Below are positions 61,526 through 64,000 of a DNA stretch of 64,000 nt, piece after piece. The notes below the pieces were generated by a model. The model saw only the letters and a program-made list of their open reading frames with translations. It was not told the origin of the DNA and searched no databases. The DNA comes from Chryseobacterium limigenitum (GTDB lineage Bacteria > Bacteroidota > Bacteroidia > Flavobacteriales > Weeksellaceae), in NCBI RefSeq assembly GCF_900114875.1, contig NZ_FPKW01000019.1, positions 23,534 through 87,533 on the forward strand, in the 5' to 3' direction. Numbering within the stretch: the stretch's first letter is position 1; every line of letters starts with the position of its first letter. Position numbers and translations under genes: made by a program.

Positions 61526-63667
61526 TTACTTATCTTTTGCCTTTCTAATTCCAATTTGCTTTGCTAATTGCTCTAATTTGTGATTACTATCCCTTTTCTC
61601 ATTAATTATATTTCGGAATCCATCCTTTTGATTTTGAGCAGTTGCTTGATATAAATTCTTTAAATAATCACCATTCTGTAATAAAATATCTAAAAATTCA
61701 TTATTATCTAAGAAATTGTTTTTAATAATGGTTCTAAAAATATCTGTAGAAGAATCTAATGAATTATATTTAATGAAAAACGGTAGAATCTTTTGTATTG
61801 TACCAAGATTTAATTCAATATGACCATTTAAAAACTGATCTCTAATATCTTTTAAACTATTTTCAATTGATAATTTAGAATTATTAGCTTCATATTTGTT
61901 AAATATTTTCCACCAACGTTCATCATCTTTATTTTCTTGGATTTTCAACAAAAATCGTTCCTTAAATACATCTAAAGAAGATTGAGTCAAGGACATAGAA
62001 TCCAAATAACCAAAATACTTAAAGTGAATATCTTTTTCCGAATTAAAAACAATTTTATAACCATCATTGTCTAAACCTTGAAATTCTTGATTAAATTTTT
62101 CTATAAAACTTTTTGATATTGATAAATCACTATATTTAAAACAATCATCTATAAATTCATCACTTAAATCCTCTAATAATAAATCAGAATTTACTACTGT
62201 CCATTCATTTAACTCATTTAGCAGTTGCTTATCTTTTAGTTTTAGTGAAGATTTAATTTTACCATAATTCTCAATCAGCTTATTAATATCTGCCCATTTG
62301 TCTAAAGATGAATCGGCAAACATGCTCAAAATAATATTTTTAAATAAAATGGAGTCATTAAAATGTTCCGAACTAATTAAAAGTTCACCAAAAGAAATAT
62401 AATTTAGAATTTTATTTCCAATGTCCTTTGCTTTATTTTCATCGTTAGTATTTAAAACATCACTAAAATAAGTCCTATAAGAAGTGTTGAACTTTTCACC
62501 TCTCGCAATTCTCATTGCGATTAAGTCATTAATAATAAGCAATGTTGAGGAACTATTATCAACATAGAAAGTGTATATTTTACCATCATCTAATAAATCT
62601 TTTAATACTGCACTTTCATTTTTTGTAGTTTCTTTAATTTTTAAAAGTATGTCATTTGCTTTCTGAATATCATTGTTATCTACAGCAGTATTCAAATTTG
62701 TTTTTAAGTGTTTCTTATAATCATTTAGAACAAAATCTTTACACAATACATCAGTGTTATCTAATTCTAAAATATTATCAATTTTTAGTTCAGAGATATA
62801 TTTATCAACAGATCTACCATCAGAAATTAGCTTATATTTCTTATAATCGCTTTCTTTATTTTCCACCAACTCAACAAGATTTGAAGCCTGAATATTTTTT
62901 GTCACCAATAAAGGCAAAACTCTATCACCTCCTACACCATCTATTAGCTTATCAATCAAAGAAGTATACCCCATTATATTAGAATCAGTAATTAATTCTG
63001 CATATTGAAGTAATAAAATTTTCAAATATTTATCATCATTATAATTAGCAATTAAAATTAGCTGCCAATCTTCAATTACAAGTTTTTCAACCTGAGGATT
63101 CTTATTTACAACTTTGTAATAGAAGTTTTTCCAAGCTTGCTCAATTTGTAATTCAGGTATATTGGTATCTTTTTGAATTTCAGATAGGGTCTTAATTGGA
63201 TTTTCTAAAATATTAATATCAATAATTACTGAGCTAAAAATCGAATCTGCAAAATCAGATTTACAAATAGAGTTGAATCTATCCACATCATTTCTGTTTA
63301 GTGCGTCTTTTAATTCCTGAGTATAAATTAACTCAATTGCCTCGTCAACTGCAATATGATAAATGATTGCAGTTATTTGTTTTGAAAAATCAGAATCATT
63401 ATAATAAATAGATTTTAAACCCTCTAAATAGTCTAATTCCGTAATGGAATTTAAAGGATGTTTTAAAATTTCATCTTTTTTTAAGACAAATATTGAAATA
63501 TATCTCTCTTTGAAATCTTCATCCAAAAGTTTAATCGTTAAAATCTCATTTATAAAAGCAATAATTTCTCTTGGGGTTATTCTTTTATTTAAAAATTCAT
63601 AAACCTGTATTACTAAACGTAATTCATCTGTATCATAATTAATAAAAGCTTTCTCCTGAACTTGCAA
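61526..63667 (-). CDS. C-terminal part of a large protein, possibly KAP/YobI-like P-loop NTPase, cut by an IS element
   Basis: About 713 codons, no Walker motifs. The first codon after an in-frame stop (63668-63670) is TTG, and no ATG start exists at the beginning, so the gene looks beheaded. The first 60 residues (QVYEFLNKRITPREIIAFIN, then ERYISIFVLKKDEILKHP) resemble the helical end of KAP-type NTPase modules, where a TPR/NPR-x6-FIN motif follows the ATPase. The rest is all-helical, like the long C-terminal half of YobI-like proteins. Such NTPases occur in defence islands, but the assignment is only a similarity judged by eye. It starts 7 bp inside the presumed IS3 end and is flanked on the other side by tmRNA. 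The codon use is very AT-rich. Confidence 0.5.
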   Translation of the reverse strand: MQVQEKAFINYDTDELRLVIQVYEFLNKRITPREIIAFINEILTIKLLDEDFKERYISIFVLKKDEILKHPLNSITELDYLEGLKSIYYNDSDFSKQITAIIYHIAVDEAIELIYTQELKDALNRNDVDRFNSICKSDFADSIFSSVIIDINILENPIKTLSEIQKDTNIPELQIEQAWKNFYYKVVNKNPQVEKLVIEDWQLILIANYNDDKYLKILLLQYAELITDSNIMGYTSLIDKLIDGVGGDRVLPLLVTKNIQASNLVELVENKESDYKKYKLISDGRSVDKYISELKIDNILELDNTDVLCKDFVLNDYKKHLKTNLNTAVDNNDIQKANDILLKIKETTKNESAVLKDLLDDGKIYTFYVDNSSSTLLIINDLIAMRIARGEKFNTSYRTYFSDVLNTNDENKAKDIGNKILNYISFGELLISSEHFNDSILFKNIILSMFADSSLDKWADINKLIENYGKIKSSLKLKDKQLLNELNEWTVVNSDLLLEDLSDEFIDDCFKYSDLSISKSFIEKFNQEFQGLDNDGYKIVFNSEKDIHFKYFGYLDSMSLTQSSLDVFKERFLLKIQENKDDERWWKIFNKYEANNSKLSIENSLKDIRDQFLNGHIELNLGTIQKILPFFIKYNSLDSSTDIFRTIIKNNFLDNNEFLDILLQNGDYLKNLYQATAQNQKDGFRNIINEKRDSNHKLEQLAKQIGIRKAKDK

Positions 63668-63674
63668 CTATTTT

Positions 63675-64000
63675 TGAGACAAAATTTATATACTCTTTAT
63701 GCTACATTTTTAGATTGATTAGACATTAAATTTTGATACTCTTTTATGGTTAAATTTCCTAAAGCCGAATGCCTTCTGTGAGTGTTGTAAAATGTTTCTA
63801 TATATTCAAACACAGAGTTTTTAGCATGATCTCTAGTTTCATATTTATTTTGATAGACAAGTTCGGTTTTCAGAGTTTTGAAAAAGCTCTCAGCTACAGC
63901 ATTGTCATAACAATTTCCTTTTCCGCTCATGCTTCGAGTAATGTTTTTTCCGACTATTGATGTAAATTCTGTACACGCATATTGTATCCCTCTATCTGAA
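63675..64000 (-). mobile_element. IS3-family insertion sequence, one end
   Basis: The end is placed at about 63675, where TGAGACAAAATT (plus strand; IS3-type ends begin TG) follows the beheaded gene. The transposase stop lies 22 bp inside, as usual for IS3. The other end is outside the window, so the inverted repeat and target duplication cannot be checked. Confidence 0.6.
63697..64000 (-). CDS. IS3-family transposase OrfB (C-terminal part)
   Basis: The frame is open to the right edge. Residues read SDRGIQYACTEFTSIVGKN, then SMSGKGNCYDNAVAESFFKT, then THRRHSALGNLTIKEYQ. This is the rve-type DDE integrase core: the second catalytic Asp is in SDRGIQY and the catalytic Glu in NAVAESFF. The first Asp lies outside the window. 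A Met inside (63930) is not the real start. Confidence 0.93.
   Translation of the reverse strand, partial: SDRGIQYACTEFTSIVGKNITRSMSGKGNCYDNAVAESFFKTLKTELVYQNKYETRDHAKNSVFEYIETFYNTHRRHSALGNLTIKEYQNLMSNQSKNVA

Overview
The window is AT-rich DNA from a Bacteroidota bacterium, most likely a Chryseobacterium-type flavobacterium (Weeksellaceae). The evidence is: several secreted proteins ending in type IX secretion (T9SS) sorting domains of both the type A (YPNP...) and the gliding-motility (type B) kind; promoters of the Bacteroidetes form TTG-N19/20-TAnnTTTG in front of rpoB, rplK, rpsU and the tRNA cluster; weak Shine-Dalgarno sequences; and the gene string rpsU-xerC-hpf-tRNAs-tuf-trnW-secE-nusG-rplKAJL-rpoBC-DUF3467.

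Left part (1-19 kb): the end of a GH13 alpha-amylase, a carboxylesterase, an AraC regulator divergent from a zinc alcohol dehydrogenase, an HxlR regulator divergent from an NmrA-type NAD(P)-binding protein, a nucleotide pyrophosphatase-like phosphodiesterase and a double-GNAT acetyltransferase. Next comes a tight five-gene redox operon (DUF5777 beta-barrel, monoheme cytochrome c lipoprotein, YceI, ankyrin and a T9SS-exported DOMON protein). A CRP-type box lies in front of it and a Crp/Fnr gene just upstream. A second compact operon encodes a large Asp-box (BNR) T9SS protein, a lipoprotein, a small membrane-anchored protein and a TonB-dependent receptor. The stretch 18.9-19.6 kb holds relics: a partial copy of the DUF3467 3' end and a frameshifted HTH-regulator remnant.

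Middle (19.6-43.3 kb): the transcription/translation core, all on the minus strand. The usual continuous order is broken in two places. About 8.4 kb of cell-surface genes lie between rplL and rpoB, and about 2.5 kb of VGINT-type surface genes lie between nusG and rplK. Each break has a terminator, and the downstream essential unit has its own consensus promoter.

Right part (43.3-64 kb): a third break separates the Thr-Tyr-Gly-Thr tRNA cluster from tuf by about 11.5 kb. It holds a DUF4394 lipoprotein, a heavy-metal-type RND tripartite efflux operon with its two-component system, and an HEPN-domain locus that looks frameshifted and partly duplicated. The tRNA-Gly/Tyr/Thr triplet itself is tandemly duplicated (period about 430 bp). 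Then come hpf, xerC, rpsU, a giant gliding-motility-type secreted protein and tmRNA. Past tmRNA is what looks like an island edge: a large protein without a normal start, possibly the C-terminal part of a KAP/YobI-like NTPase, cut by an IS3-family element that runs off the window.

All function calls come from reading motifs and gene order by eye; no database search was possible.
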